A stretch of 64,000 bases of DNA, taken from Adhaeribacter rhizoryzae. GTDB lineage: Bacteria; Bacteroidota; Bacteroidia; Cytophagales; Hymenobacteraceae. Position 1 is the first letter of the stretch; every line of letters begins with the position of its first letter. Under the pieces are notes generated by a model that searched no databases, had not been told where the DNA came from, and worked only from the letters and a program-made list of their open reading frames with translations. The stretch spans positions 186,001-250,000 of the forward strand of contig NZ_VWSF01000005.1 in assembly GCF_008629685.1 (NCBI RefSeq), in the 5' to 3' direction. Shown here one piece after another: positions 44,901 through 54,291 of the stretch. The position numbers and the translations under genes are program-made.

Positions 44901-46448
44901 CTAACTAATAACCAGTTTCTGACCAGGTTTTATTTCGTCGGTTTTTAATTTATTTAGTTTCTTGATTTTTTCTACGGGAATATTATTGTAGCGTTTTGAA
45001 ATATTCCAGAGGGTATCGCCTTGCTGAACGGCGTGAATAAGTCTTACTTCCTGCTCAATTTGTTTTTTACGCGCTTCCTGGCGGGTAGTATTGGCAGATG
45101 CATATTGGGTAGCAGGTTTTTTCGCCTCCGCTATTGTTTCGGTTGCTGCTTCTTTTGCCGCTAGTTCTTCTGGTTGAGTTGCAATTATTAAGGTTAGTTT
45201 CTGGCCCGGAACCACGGTATTATTTCTCAAATGGTTCCAGCCTTTAATCTGCGCAATGGAAACCTGGTGTTTCTGGGCTATCCGTTCCAGAAAATCGCCT
45301 TTCTGTACAATATATTCGGTTAACTGCAGCGAGTCGGTAGCGGCAGAATCTGGGGCTGCATTCTTTTTGAGCAGATTAGCGGAGGCCAGCATGATGGGAG
45401 GCGTTGGCGCTACATAAACCGATATGCGGCTGGAATCCAGAATGGCGGTCCGGTTCATCGCTAATATTTCCCGCTTTTGCGCCGGTACTTTCAACGGATA
45501 ATTCCGGATGGTTTCGGGCAGCATGGCTTTCCTGATTTCGGGATTCAGCTTGGTTATCTCGTCTTTGCTAAGTTCCAGTTGTAAAGCTAATCTTTCTAAA
45601 TCCAGCGATTGGTTAATCAGAATAGTATCGGTTTGAGCGGGAAAAAGCAACGTGTTTGGAAATATTTCGTGTTCCCGCGAATGGTTCATCATGTACGTAA
45701 TAGCCGTAAATGAAGGCACATAACCGCGGGTTTCTTTCGGTAAATAAGGGAATATTTGCCAGAAAGTTTTTTTGCCGCCGCCGGCCCGGGCAATCGCTTT
45801 TTTTACATTACCAGGCCCGCAGTTGTAAGCAGCCATCACCATTTCCCAATCGCCAAAAATGCGGTATAGCTGGTTCAGAAATTTACAGGCCGCAATCGTA
45901 GCCTTTTCTGGGTCCATCCGTTCATCCACATATTCGTTTTGCTTTAACCGGAAATCGTTGGCAGTAGGTGTCATGAATTGCCACAAGCCCACAGCTTTCG
46001 CCGATGAAACTGCCCGCGGCAACAAAGCTGATTCTACCACCGCTAAATATTTAAACTCTTCGGGCAGGTTATATTGGGCCAGGTATTTCTCAAATAAGGG
46101 GAAATATACATTCTGGCGCTCTAATACCCGGCGGGAATATTTGCGGTTGCGGATGGTAAAATAATCGATGTGGGCCCGGACGTAAGCATTAAAATGCAAC
46201 GGAATTTCGCGCTGCAAGCAAGCCAACCGATCTTTAATTAATTCGTCGGGTTCTACGGGAACCGTATCCTGGCGTACCACTAAAGGCAGTGTCAGGTAAT
46301 GGGTGGTATCAACGGTAAATAAGGGTATGGTATCAGTTAAGATCTGTTTCGGGTTTATTTTTTTTGTGCCAGCTACTGCATCTTGCAGGATAAATGAACT
46401 GGTGGTAAAAAGAAATAAAACTAAAACAGATCTTAAAGCATGCTTCAT
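44901..46448 (-). CDS. Membrane-bound lytic transglycosylase with LysM repeats (MltD-like)
   Basis: A 515-aa murein hydrolase that cleaves the glycan strands of peptidoglycan. After an N-terminal signal (LRSVLVLFLFTTSSFILQDAVAG) comes the SLT domain (about 90-240), with the catalytic Glu in AVVESALLPRAVSSAKAVG and the motif GLWQFMTPTAND, then MVMAAYNCGPGNVKKA. The C-terminal half has LysM peptidoglycan-binding repeats: TEYIVQKGDFLERIAQKHQV and IHAVQQGDTLWNISKRYNN, plus a weaker earlier one. The gene follows gatA by 3 bases, so they are co-transcribed. A terminator follows. Confidence 0.95.
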   Translation of the reverse strand: MKHALRSVLVLFLFTTSSFILQDAVAGTKKINPKQILTDTIPLFTVDTTHYLTLPLVVRQDTVPVEPDELIKDRLACLQREIPLHFNAYVRAHIDYFTIRNRKYSRRVLERQNVYFPLFEKYLAQYNLPEEFKYLAVVESALLPRAVSSAKAVGLWQFMTPTANDFRLKQNEYVDERMDPEKATIAACKFLNQLYRIFGDWEMVMAAYNCGPGNVKKAIARAGGGKKTFWQIFPYLPKETRGYVPSFTAITYMMNHSREHEIFPNTLLFPAQTDTILINQSLDLERLALQLELSKDEITKLNPEIRKAMLPETIRNYPLKVPAQKREILAMNRTAILDSSRISVYVAPTPPIMLASANLLKKNAAPDSAATDSLQLTEYIVQKGDFLERIAQKHQVSIAQIKGWNHLRNNTVVPGQKLTLIIATQPEELAAKEAATETIAEAKKPATQYASANTTRQEARKKQIEQEVRLIHAVQQGDTLWNISKRYNNIPVEKIKKLNKLKTDEIKPGQKLVIS

Positions 46449-46451
46449 ATC

Positions 46452-47885
46452 CTATGCCAATATTATTTTCTCGTTAACAACCTTCGAAAATGCAAATAGC
46501 TGCGCCTCCTCAAACGAACGCGTGAGCACCTGTAAACCAATGGGTAAACCTTTGGCATCGTAACCAACCGGCACCGAAATAGCGGGTACCCCGGCCAAAG
46601 AAGCTTGTACCGTAAAAATATCGGCCAGGTAAATTGCCAATGGTTCGGCATCATTGCCGCCCAGCGGAAAGGCAGTAGTAGGGGTAGTAGGTAAAATTAA
46701 GAAATCATATTCCCGAAGCAGTTCTTCGGTTTTTTCTTTAATTAAACGGCGCACCCGTTGGGCTTTGGTGTAGTAGGCATCGTAATAATCGGCGCTCAAC
46801 ACAAAAGTGCCCAGCATAATCCGTTTTTTTACTTCGTGCCCAAAACCTTGCGTCCGGGTTTTTTTATACATCGATCCCAGGTCAGTAGCATCGGGACTGC
46901 GGTAGCCGTATTTTACCCCGTCGTAACGCGATAAATTAGAGCTGGCTTCGGCAGTAGTTAAAATGTAGTACGACGGAACAATAAAATCGAGGTAAGGAAA
47001 GTCTACTGCTTCTACAGTATGTTCTTCGGCTTTTAAGCGATCAATAACGCCCAGCATGGTTTCCCGGATTTCAGGGTCCAGGCCTTCACTTTCCAGGGTA
47101 TCGCGGATATAACCAATCCGGAATTTTTTGTCGGTTTGTAATTGCTGGGAATAGGGAGCTACCGGGCGTTGACTGGCCGTGCTGTCAAACTCATCGGCTC
47201 CGGCCATTACTTCTAATAACAACGCGGCATCTTCGATGCTACGGGTAAGCGTACCAATCTGGTCGAAGGAAGAAGCGTAGGCAATAAGTCCGTAGCGCGA
47301 AATACGGGAATAGGTGGGTTTAAAACCAACAACATCGCAGAATGCCGCCGGTTGTCGCACCGAACCGCCGGTATCGGAACCAATGGAAGCCAAACACAAA
47401 TCGGCTTGTACCGCAACCGCTGAACCTCCCGAAGAACCACCGGGTACCAGGCTGTTATCTATTTCGTTCAGGGCAGGACCATAGGCCGATGTTTCGTTTG
47501 AAGCGCCCATGGCAAACTCGTCGCAATTTTGCCGGCCAATAATTATTACATCTTCGTCGAGCAGGCGCTGTACCGCCGTGGCAGTATAAAGCGACTTAAA
47601 GCCTTCCAGAATTTTGCTGGAAGATTGCAGACTGTGATCTTTATAAGCAAGTACATCTTTAATTCCGATAACCATACCGGCCAGGCGGCCAGCCGTACCG
47701 GCGGCTATTTTCTGGTCTACTTCATCGGCCCGTTGCAGGGCTTCTTCCGTAAACACTTCGAGGTAAGCATTCAGATGTTTTTTTCTCTCAATATTTTGCA
47801 GATAATAATTTACTAAGTCGCGGCAGGTAACGACACCTGTATCTATATCCTGACGTACTTCTTCCAGACTATTATATCGCTTCAA
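46452..47885 (-). CDS. gatA: Aspartyl/glutamyl-tRNA(Asn/Gln) amidotransferase subunit A
   Basis: A 477-aa amidase that supplies ammonia for converting Glu-tRNA(Gln) or Asp-tRNA(Asn) in the GatCAB complex. The Ser-cisSer-Lys triad is visible: Lys in GIKDVLAYKDH, the glycine/serine block PGGSSGGSAVAVQ and the nucleophile Ser in SDTGGSVRQPAAF. The start at 47885 (MKRYNSLEEVRQD) is natural. gatB and gatC are not in this window. It sits between tatA (3 bases) and the transglycosylase (3 bases), so it is embedded in an envelope operon. Confidence 0.97.
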   Translation of the reverse strand: MKRYNSLEEVRQDIDTGVVTCRDLVNYYLQNIERKKHLNAYLEVFTEEALQRADEVDQKIAAGTAGRLAGMVIGIKDVLAYKDHSLQSSSKILEGFKSLYTATAVQRLLDEDVIIIGRQNCDEFAMGASNETSAYGPALNEIDNSLVPGGSSGGSAVAVQADLCLASIGSDTGGSVRQPAAFCDVVGFKPTYSRISRYGLIAYASSFDQIGTLTRSIEDAALLLEVMAGADEFDSTASQRPVAPYSQQLQTDKKFRIGYIRDTLESEGLDPEIRETMLGVIDRLKAEEHTVEAVDFPYLDFIVPSYYILTTAEASSNLSRYDGVKYGYRSPDATDLGSMYKKTRTQGFGHEVKKRIMLGTFVLSADYYDAYYTKAQRVRRLIKEKTEELLREYDFLILPTTPTTAFPLGGNDAEPLAIYLADIFTVQASLAGVPAISVPVGYDAKGLPIGLQVLTRSFEEAQLFAFSKVVNEKIILA

Positions 47886-47888
47886 AAC

Positions 47889-48086
47889 TTATTTAGAGTT
47901 GGTATTAGGCTTGTTGTTATCTTCTTTTTTTTCTTTGGTAGCATCTTTAAATTCCCGGATACCACGCCCTAAATTGCGCGAGATAACCGGAATGCGGCTG
48001 GCTCCAAAAAATAATAGTAAAACCGCAATAATTAAAAGCGCTTCGCCCATGCCTAAAAAGGCAAGCACGGTTAAGAACAGCGTCAA
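47889..48086 (-). CDS. TatA/TatE-like twin-arginine translocase protein, 65 aa
   Basis: A single membrane helix (about 3-27), with LLFFGASRIPVISRNLGRGI: the FGxxRIP hinge and the amphipathic helix typical of TatA, then a charged tail with KDATKEKKEDNNKP. TatA forms the pore or assists TatC in exporting folded proteins with twin-arginine signals. It is the second of two tandem copies and lies 6 bases after the first. Its TatA character is high but specialisation (TatA, B or E) cannot be read from the sequence. No tatC is in the window. Confidence 0.9.
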   Translation of the reverse strand: MTLFLTVLAFLGMGEALLIIAVLLLFFGASRIPVISRNLGRGIREFKDATKEKKEDNNKPNTNSK

Positions 48087-48092
48087 AATAAA

Positions 48093-48305
48093 TTACCGGT
48101 TAGGTGTTTCGTCGTTGGCGGCTTTCTCGATGTCGCTTTTAATTTCTTTGGTAGCATCTTTAAACTCCCGGATACCTTTGCCCAGGCCTTTAGCCAGTTC
48201 AGGAATGCGTTTAGCACCAAAAAGCAATAATATTACTACCAGGATAACTAAAACTTCGGAGGTGCCCAGGCCACCAATAAAAGCAAGAACATTATTCAGT
48301 TCCAT
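48093..48305 (-). CDS. tatA: TatA-like twin-arginine translocase protein, 70 aa
   Basis: One membrane helix (about 8-30; [20 protein letters not shown]), the [20 protein letters not shown] hinge and amphipathic helix, then an acidic/basic tail ([14 protein letters not shown]). This copy keeps the Pro-Glu-Leu (RIPELA) form most like canonical TatA, whereas its neighbour reads RIPVIS. Both open the operon with gatA and the transglycosylase. A -7 box candidate (48333-48340) precedes it. Confidence 0.92.
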   Translation of the reverse strand: MELNNVLAFIGGLGTSEVLVILVVILLLFGAKRIPELAKGLGKGIREFKDATKEIKSDIEKAANDETPNR

Positions 48306-48332
48306 AATCTAAAAGGTTAAAGTTGAGAATTA

Positions 48333-48340
48333 CAAAAATA
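48333..48340 (-). promoter_or_regulatory. -7 promoter box upstream of tatA
   Basis: On the minus strand this reads TATTTTTG, fitting TAnnTTTG. It lies 28 bases before the tatA start. No -33 TTG at the standard spacing was seen. Confidence 0.45.
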
Positions 48341-48475
48341 GGTTATTTTTTTATATAAGGTAAAGAAAGTCTTTAAAGTTTAAAAAGCAGAAAAAATATT
48401 ACTTAAATATTAAATAGCGCACGCGCAGCTTCGCTTAACTTAAAGGTAAGATTATTTAGAGTATTAGAAAAGAAA

Positions 48476-48520
48476 TCCGGAACCGTATTTTAAGTTGAAA
48501 AGTTACATTCCGGTTCCGGA
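48476..48520 (-). terminator. Terminator after the EnvC-like gene
   Basis: TCCGGAACCG (48476-48485) and CGGTTCCGGA (48511-48520), a perfect 10-bp stem with 25-base loop, followed on the minus strand by TTTCTTTTCT. A second, shorter hairpin (48574-48597) sits directly at the end of the gene. Confidence 0.65.
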
Positions 48521-48599
48521 GGTGGTAAAATAATTTAAATATTAAGTATTTACGAAACCGAAAGGCGTTTTGGATTTAATGTTTGGCAACATTAAATAT

Positions 48600-49883
48600 T
48601 TATTTAGGCACGAGCCAGCTTTGGGGATTCATTTTGTTTACGTTGCGCCAAATTTCGAAGTGCAGTTCGGTGGTGCCTTCGCTATTGGTGTAAATACTGC
48701 CAATATTTTGCCGGGCTTCTACGTTTTGGCCTTCGGTTACGCTCACCGATTTTAGCTTGCCGTAAACGGTAAAATATTCGCCGTGCTGAATCATTACAAT
48801 ATTATTCATGCCCGAAATATTGATTACTTTGGTTACTTTGCCGGCAAATATTGACCGGGCATTTTCGCCATCGTTGGTTTGGATTTCAATGCCATTATTC
48901 TGAACGCTTACGTTGCGGAGTACCGGGTGCGGGTGCACGCCAAAGCGCTGGGAAATAAAACCCCGTTCTACCGGCCACGGAAACCGGCCTTTATTGCCGC
49001 CGAAAGAAGAGGAGAGGAGCGCCGTTTCGGGCGTTAAGGTAACCCGGTTAGTGGAAGTACGCGTTTCAGCAGTTCCAGCTGCGGCCGCCCGTTTCCGGGC
49101 CAGTTCCGCCGACCGGGCAATCTCGGCTCTTACCATGGCATCTATCCGGTTATTTAATTGCCGTACGGCCAGTTGGCGCCTTTCTACTTCTTTGCGTAAT
49201 TCTTCTTCTTGCCGACTTAGTTGGGTAATTACGGTATTTTGCTGGTTGCGCAGGTTATCCAGGTTTTTAGATTCCTGCAATTGGGTATGCAGTAGGTTTT
49301 GTTTCTGGCGTTTGGCCCCCGATAATACATTTATTTTTTGCTGCAACGATTCCTGCACCGCATTAATCTGGCGTACCTGGTTTTTACGGGCTTCCGAGTA
49401 TTGGTGCAGGTACGTTAGGCGGCGCACAAACTGGTTAAACGATTCGGCCGCAAACAAAAACATCATTTTATTATAGCTGTTCGTGGTTTTAGCCGCCCCG
49501 TAAATCATGGCAGCGTATTCGGCTTTCATTTTGTCCAAATCCATTTTCAGGGAAGTTACGGTCGTTTCGGTTTTCCGCATATCCCGGTTAATGTATTTCA
49601 ACTCCGACGAAATATTGGTAATGAGGCCTTTCTGAACCGTTATTTTTTCCTGAATGGCGTTGAGCTGGCCAATAGAAACTTCTTTCTTTTCTTTGGTTTG
49701 CTGCAAAATGCGGTTCGCTTCCTGAATGCGTTTCAGGTTTTCAACTCTTTCGCGCTCTAACTGGGCTTTAGATTTGGGAGGCGTTTTAGCTTTGGACTTG
49801 CTTTTGCTACTTTGCTGAGCGCTGGCAGCCAAACTTAAAACAATTAAAAATATGAAAAGAAAATATCTGGAAAACCTACGCAT
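48600..49883 (-). CDS. EnvC-like protein: coiled coil plus degenerate M23 (LytM) domain
   Basis: A 427-aa exported protein. After a signal peptide (FSRYFLFIFLIVLSLAASAQ) lie two long coiled coils (about 35-260, rich in Gln, Glu, Arg and Lys), as in EnvC. The C-terminal M23 domain has GFISQRFGVHPHPVLRN, but the metal-ligand positions are changed: the usual HxxxD reads NNGIEIQT, and the HxH block reads HGEYFTVYGKL. So zinc binding and peptidase activity are probably lost. Such degenerate LytM proteins activate N-acetylmuramyl amidases during cell division. It follows the DUF4292 gene by 83 bases and ends the group transcribed from 53.5 kb. The classification rests on the missing ligands. Confidence 0.9.
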   Translation of the reverse strand: MRRFSRYFLFIFLIVLSLAASAQQSSKSKSKAKTPPKSKAQLERERVENLKRIQEANRILQQTKEKKEVSIGQLNAIQEKITVQKGLITNISSELKYINRDMRKTETTVTSLKMDLDKMKAEYAAMIYGAAKTTNSYNKMMFLFAAESFNQFVRRLTYLHQYSEARKNQVRQINAVQESLQQKINVLSGAKRQKQNLLHTQLQESKNLDNLRNQQNTVITQLSRQEEELRKEVERRQLAVRQLNNRIDAMVRAEIARSAELARKRAAAAGTAETRTSTNRVTLTPETALLSSSFGGNKGRFPWPVERGFISQRFGVHPHPVLRNVSVQNNGIEIQTNDGENARSIFAGKVTKVINISGMNNIVMIQHGEYFTVYGKLKSVSVTEGQNVEARQNIGSIYTNSEGTTELHFEIWRNVNKMNPQSWLVPK

Positions 49884-49966
49884 TAATAACCTGATAACCC
49901 CATTAGACTTGCAAAGATTATAATTCTAATGGCTAACAAAAACTTAACGACGGAATAAATTAAAAA

Positions 49967-50749
49967 TTACTGTCGTTTATACCCACTGGGCACCGAAAAC
50001 GGAAAAGCTAACGTGCCTTCGTTCAGGTTTATGCGGTTATAGTCAATAGAGGCAATAGCGCCTTTGGTTTGATCTTTATTTTTTGCTTTTTCGGTTTGGC
50101 CTTGTTGTACCACAATCAGGGCGGCTTTGGCAAAATGCCGGTTTTCTATTTGTTCAAACTGCGAATAATCTACCGAAATAGAATTTTTGGTATCCTGATC
50201 TTTAATGGTAATTTTTTTCAGTTTATTCGAATCAAGATCTACAAATTGATCTATCAGCAGGTTGGCTTGTTCCTGTCGCGAATGTTGCAAAGGCTTTTCA
50301 TCAATAATTTTCTCTTTACCTTCGGTGGTTGGTAAGTAATTGCCCAATAAAATGGCCTGCAACAAATCGAAGGTTACATCTACCTTATATTTTTGTTTGA
50401 TATAAGAATAATCACCAGCAAAATATTCTTTTTTGAGCCGGTTCAGCATATAAACCGAATCTTGGGTCAGGCGAATACGGGCCGCTTCAATGCCTAAAGC
50501 CGGTATTATGGAAATCCAGATAATGCTGTCTTTGCGCATCCGGATGTTGATATTAGTAGATATTTTATCGCCTTCGTCTTCTACCTGCATGCGGCCCCGG
50601 GCATTAAAATATTTAAACTCCAGGTTAGCCGGGGCAGTTGTTTCACCGGGTGTTGGGGTCGAAGAACTTACTGGGGTAATATTTTTTTTACAGGAAGAAA
50701 AAGCTAGCAGCAAACTTAACGCCCCAAAAATAAAATGGCGGCTATTCAT
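49967..50749 (-). CDS. DUF4292-type lipoprotein
   Basis: A 260-aa lipoprotein with signal and lipobox (AFSSC, Cys20) and a Thr/Pro/Ser linker. The body is beta-rich with SIDYSQFEQIENRHF-like strands and matches the DUF4292 family that sits beside a TPR protein and an M23-like protein in Bacteroidota. The fold resembles lipid- or lipoprotein-binding beta-sheets of the LolA/LolB type, but that is a structural guess. Its start overlaps the preceding TPR gene by 8 bases, a sign of translational coupling. Likely located in the outer membrane and involved in envelope assembly. Confidence 0.85.
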   Translation of the reverse strand: MNSRHFIFGALSLLLAFSSCKKNITPVSSSTPTPGETTAPANLEFKYFNARGRMQVEDEGDKISTNINIRMRKDSIIWISIIPALGIEAARIRLTQDSVYMLNRLKKEYFAGDYSYIKQKYKVDVTFDLLQAILLGNYLPTTEGKEKIIDEKPLQHSRQEQANLLIDQFVDLDSNKLKKITIKDQDTKNSISVDYSQFEQIENRHFAKAALIVVQQGQTEKAKNKDQTKGAIASIDYNRINLNEGTLAFPFSVPSGYKRQ

Positions 50750-52526
50750 ATAATTGTTTGTCCTTTATTTTTTTGTCGATCAGTTCAGAGCCTTTGCCTA
50801 AACTCTTGGCTTTCACCCATTGTTGTACGGCCTGGTCTTTTTCACCTAACTGGAAAAGAACATCACCGTAATGTTCGAGCAGGTCAGCATCTTTTTTAAG
50901 CGCAATGGCTTCTTCTAAATATTTGCGGGCTCCGGCGTAATCTTTTAATTTATACAATACCCAACCGTGCGTATCTAAATAAGTGGCTTCTTTGGGGTGA
51001 GCTTTTACAAGCTTCTCCGACATGCTTTTGGCTTTGTTCAGGTTAGCACCGCGCAAAGAAAGATAATAGCTGTAATTATTTAGCACGTGCGCATTATTCG
51101 GGTCTACAGCCAGTACACTCTCGTAAGCAGCATCTGATTTTGGATAATCTTTCATGGCCTGGTACGCATCGCCTAACTGAATATTAAATTGGGTTTGCAG
51201 ATCGGCATTATCAACAGCTAATTTTTTGCCGTACTCTAAAGATTTTACGCCTTTGCTCGGGTTTTTCTTTAATAAATGACCGGTACCGTTGTAAAACCAA
51301 AGCATGGCCTGGTTCGGGAATAACTCCAGCGCTTTTTCGGTGTGCACAATCATGGAGTCGGTTTGCATTAATTCGGCATCAATAAATACTATTTGCTGCC
51401 AGATTTTAAAATGCGAATTATCTAACCGGAGCGCCTTTAAGTAGCTGGCCTGCGCCTCGTTCTTTTTGCGCGCTATGGCTTGCACATCGCCGGCAACGGC
51501 ATAAGCTTTGGCTTCTTGCGGATGCGCTTTCACTGTCATGTTGGCTAATTCCAGGGCCATACTTTCCAGTTCAGGGTTGGGCTGCGCCGGCGGCATGGGT
51601 AATTGCCGAATGTATTCTACCAATATTTTAACCTTAGTATCTACGTCCATTGATGGGTAGCTAAAGGCTAGCTTCAGGTTTTTTTCCGATTCGCCTAAGT
51701 TGCCTTTTTGTTTGTATAAATCGGCGAGCATCAGGCGGGCCTGGGCATTGGTCGGTTCTTGTTGCAGTACCTTGTTTATTAAGGCAATAGCTTCTTCGGT
51801 TTTTTTATTATTGGCCAGCATTTCGGCTTGCACCAGCGTGTAGCGGGCTTCCGATGGGTCGCTGGCAATTAAATTCTGACCTTCCTGCAAGGCTTTATCC
51901 AGGTTGTTCTGGCGCAGGTAAATCTGTTGTTTTTTGTAAGCAATTTCTTCTAAGAAACCATATTGTTTTTCTATCCGGTCGTAAGTTTTCAGCGCGTCAT
52001 CGTAACGTTTCTGCGCCATGTACATATCGGCCAGGTTAAACAAATATTGGTCGGTGTTCGGAATATCTTTGGTGAGTTTCGTCAGGGTTTTAATGGCATC
52101 GTCGTAGCGTTGCTGGCCGTTATAGAGCTGTGCCAGCAATAAATAATAATACGGGTTGGCGGCATCTAAATTAACGGCGGCCTGCGCAAAAGAAACGGCA
52201 TCGTTGGGCCGACCCATCATCATAATGGTTTCGGCTAATTTGTAATTTAGGGCAGCATTTACCGGATTTATGGTATAAGCTTTCTGAAAACGCTCCAGGG
52301 CTTTGGGATAGTCCTCCAGCATCATAAATTTCAGACCGTCAATAAAAAAAGATTCGCTGGCTTCTTTATCTCGGGGATCTTCTTGTTTAGCGGCCAGGGC
52401 AGCCGTAGCTTGCTCCTGTTGCCGCTGCTTTTTTTCTTTTCTCCCTTGTTTCTGGCCAAAAACCGGCCCAGCCACCAGTAGTAACAGGCAGATTGAAGGC
52501 CAGATAAAGGATTTAGTCGAAATCAT
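50742..52526 (-). CDS. TPR-repeat protein, secreted
   Basis: A 594-aa protein: signal peptide (SFIWPSICLLLLVAGPVFGQ), then a charged Lys/Gln-rich segment (KQGRKEKKQRQQEQ) and tetratricopeptide repeats from about 55 to the end, for example YPKALERFQKAYTINPVNA, AQLYNGQQRYDDAIKTLTKL and ADMYMAQKRYDDALKTYDRI. Such TPR scaffolds assemble envelope machinery; no enzymatic domain is seen. It overlaps the DUF4292 start by 8 bases and follows the nucleotidyltransferase by 11 bases. The group is conserved in Bacteroidota. Confidence 0.9.
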   Translation of the reverse strand: MISTKSFIWPSICLLLLVAGPVFGQKQGRKEKKQRQQEQATAALAAKQEDPRDKEASESFFIDGLKFMMLEDYPKALERFQKAYTINPVNAALNYKLAETIMMMGRPNDAVSFAQAAVNLDAANPYYYLLLAQLYNGQQRYDDAIKTLTKLTKDIPNTDQYLFNLADMYMAQKRYDDALKTYDRIEKQYGFLEEIAYKKQQIYLRQNNLDKALQEGQNLIASDPSEARYTLVQAEMLANNKKTEEAIALINKVLQQEPTNAQARLMLADLYKQKGNLGESEKNLKLAFSYPSMDVDTKVKILVEYIRQLPMPPAQPNPELESMALELANMTVKAHPQEAKAYAVAGDVQAIARKKNEAQASYLKALRLDNSHFKIWQQIVFIDAELMQTDSMIVHTEKALELFPNQAMLWFYNGTGHLLKKNPSKGVKSLEYGKKLAVDNADLQTQFNIQLGDAYQAMKDYPKSDAAYESVLAVDPNNAHVLNNYSYYLSLRGANLNKAKSMSEKLVKAHPKEATYLDTHGWVLYKLKDYAGARKYLEEAIALKKDADLLEHYGDVLFQLGEKDQAVQQWVKAKSLGKGSELIDKKIKDKQLYE

Positions 52527-52537
52527 TTAATTAAAAT

Positions 52538-53545
52538 TTATTCTTTCAGCGCGTTATAATCGCCCAAACTTAAATCGGCTTGGGTTCCTTTGTAGCTAAC
52601 AAAGCTGCCCAACATTGAGTTTGTTATGTTGGCAAATTTTATTACCGTATTTTCCTGCACAATAGAATTGCTGATAACCGAATCGGAAACCTGCGTACCA
52701 TTGCCTATAGAAACGTACGGACCTACTACCGCATTGTCTAATATAACATTTTCGCCGATAAATACCGGCGGAATAACTACGGAATTATTTATTTGGGCAG
52801 AACCGGCTACTAAATCTTCTGAATCCTGGAGGTAAGAAAGGTAGCGCTGGTTAGTATAAACTGTGGCGTCTTTGTTACCGCAATCCAGCCATTCCGAAAT
52901 TTTACCCGGAATAAAGCGGGTGCCTTTATTTTTCATGTTTTCCAACGCGTTGGTCAACTGGAATTCACCTTTGTCGAGGATATTATTATCTAATAAATAT
53001 TGCAGTTCTTCGCGCAGGTAAGCACCGTCTTTAAAATAATAAATTCCGATAATGGCTAAATCCGAAACAAAGTGTTCTGGTTTTTCTACGAAGTCGGTAA
53101 TTTCGCCGTTATCGTTTAGTTTTACCACCCCAAAAGGCCGCGGATCTTCAACCTGCTGCACCCAAATAGTGCCGTCAGCCGAAGTATCCAAAGTAAAATC
53201 AGCTTTAAATAAAGTATCAGCAAAAGCTACTACCACGTTGCCTTCCAGCGATTCTTTGGCGCACAAGATGGCGTGAGCCGTTCCCAGCGGTTTATCCTGG
53301 TACGTAATGGTACCCCGGGCACCCACCGATTCGGCAATTTTTAACAAGCGGTTTTCTACGTCTTTGCCGAAATCGCCAATAATAAAGGCTACTTCTTCAA
53401 TGGGTTCGTGGCATACTTTGGCAATATCTTCTACCAGCCGTTGCACAATAGGTTTTCCTGCAATGGGTACCAGTGGTTTTGGAACAGTAAGCGTATGGGG
53501 ACGCATCCGTTTGCCCATACCCGCCATTGGAACTATTATTTTCAT
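52538..53545 (-). CDS. Sugar-1-phosphate nucleotidyltransferase
   Basis: A 335-aa enzyme that makes NDP-sugars from NTP and sugar-1-phosphate. It begins with the nucleotide-binding loop IIVPMAGMGKRMRPHTLTVP and the following KPLVPIAGKP. The C-terminal ~80 residues form a short left-handed beta-helix (IGENVILDNAVVGPYVSIG). The product type (dTDP-glucose, GDP-mannose or other) cannot be told from sequence alone. It precedes the TPR gene by 11 bases. A run of TTAGAT-like repeats lies directly upstream of its start. Confidence 0.93.
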   Translation of the reverse strand: MKIIVPMAGMGKRMRPHTLTVPKPLVPIAGKPIVQRLVEDIAKVCHEPIEEVAFIIGDFGKDVENRLLKIAESVGARGTITYQDKPLGTAHAILCAKESLEGNVVVAFADTLFKADFTLDTSADGTIWVQQVEDPRPFGVVKLNDNGEITDFVEKPEHFVSDLAIIGIYYFKDGAYLREELQYLLDNNILDKGEFQLTNALENMKNKGTRFIPGKISEWLDCGNKDATVYTNQRYLSYLQDSEDLVAGSAQINNSVVIPPVFIGENVILDNAVVGPYVSIGNGTQVSDSVISNSIVQENTVIKFANITNSMLGSFVSYKGTQADLSLGDYNALKE

Positions 53546-53554
53546 AGTTTATAA

Positions 53555-53597
53555 GTTAGATATTATATGTTAGATACTAGATATTAGACGTTAGATT
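53555..53597. repeat. Degenerate TTAGAT direct repeats upstream of the nucleotidyltransferase gene
   Basis: TTAGATATTA, TTAGATACTA, GATATTAGA and TTAGATTT occur in a 43-base stretch directly before the ATG at 53545. The rest of the gap to 53756 is A+T-rich and shows no gene. Confidence 0.6.
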
Positions 53598-53756
53598 TTT
53601 GGCAAAAATGTTGTAAACAGTAGTACGGTTTTAGAAAGCGTTTTTTCTACGGCAAAATATTGATTTTATTCTTCCGGATGTCCATTTCCTAAATAGTACA
53701 GCAATACATTTTTACATCAGCAAATTAGTGTAGCAGCACATTAAATAATTAGCACA

Positions 53757-54191
53757 TTACTTAACGCCCGTACTACCGTAACCGCCGGCGCCGCGTTGGG
53801 TATCCGATAAAGATAAAGATTCCTGCCACGCTACGGTTTCGTGCCGGGCCACTACCATTTGGGCAATGCGCTCGCCGTCTTCTACCACAAATTCCTGGTC
53901 CGATAAATTTACCAGCAGCACTTTAATTTCGCCCCGGTAGTCGGCATCGATGGTGCCGGGGCTGTTTACGATAGAAATACCGTGTTTATAAGCTAAACCG
54001 CTGCGGGGCCTGATTTGTGCCTCGTAGCCATTGGGTAACTCCAGGAATAAACCTGTAGGAATTAAGGCCCGTTGTAAAGGTTTAAGAACCACGCTGCTAT
54101 CCAGATTTGCCCGTAAATCCATACCCGCCGAACTGGGTGTTTGGTAAGAGGGCAACGCGTGTTTAGACTGATTAATAATATTTACCTTCAT
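53757..54191 (-). CDS. dut: Deoxyuridine 5'-triphosphate nucleotidohydrolase
   Basis: A 144-aa trimeric dUTPase that keeps uracil out of DNA and supplies dUMP. All five conserved motifs are visible: [43 protein letters not shown], and the C-terminal [10 protein letters not shown] that closes over the active site. Length is standard. It lies between the flippase gene and the nucleotidyltransferase gene. Confidence 0.98.
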   Translation of the reverse strand: MKVNIINQSKHALPSYQTPSSAGMDLRANLDSSVVLKPLQRALIPTGLFLELPNGYEAQIRPRSGLAYKHGISIVNSPGTIDADYRGEIKVLLVNLSDQEFVVEDGERIAQMVVARHETVAWQESLSLSDTQRGAGGYGSTGVK

Positions 54192-54291
54192 GTACTAAAA
54201 ATTTCTTACTGGAAATATACTATTCTAGTTGCAAGTAACGATACAATAATCCTTTTTTAATTTAAAGGGAAAATATAAGGCTCCGATTAAA

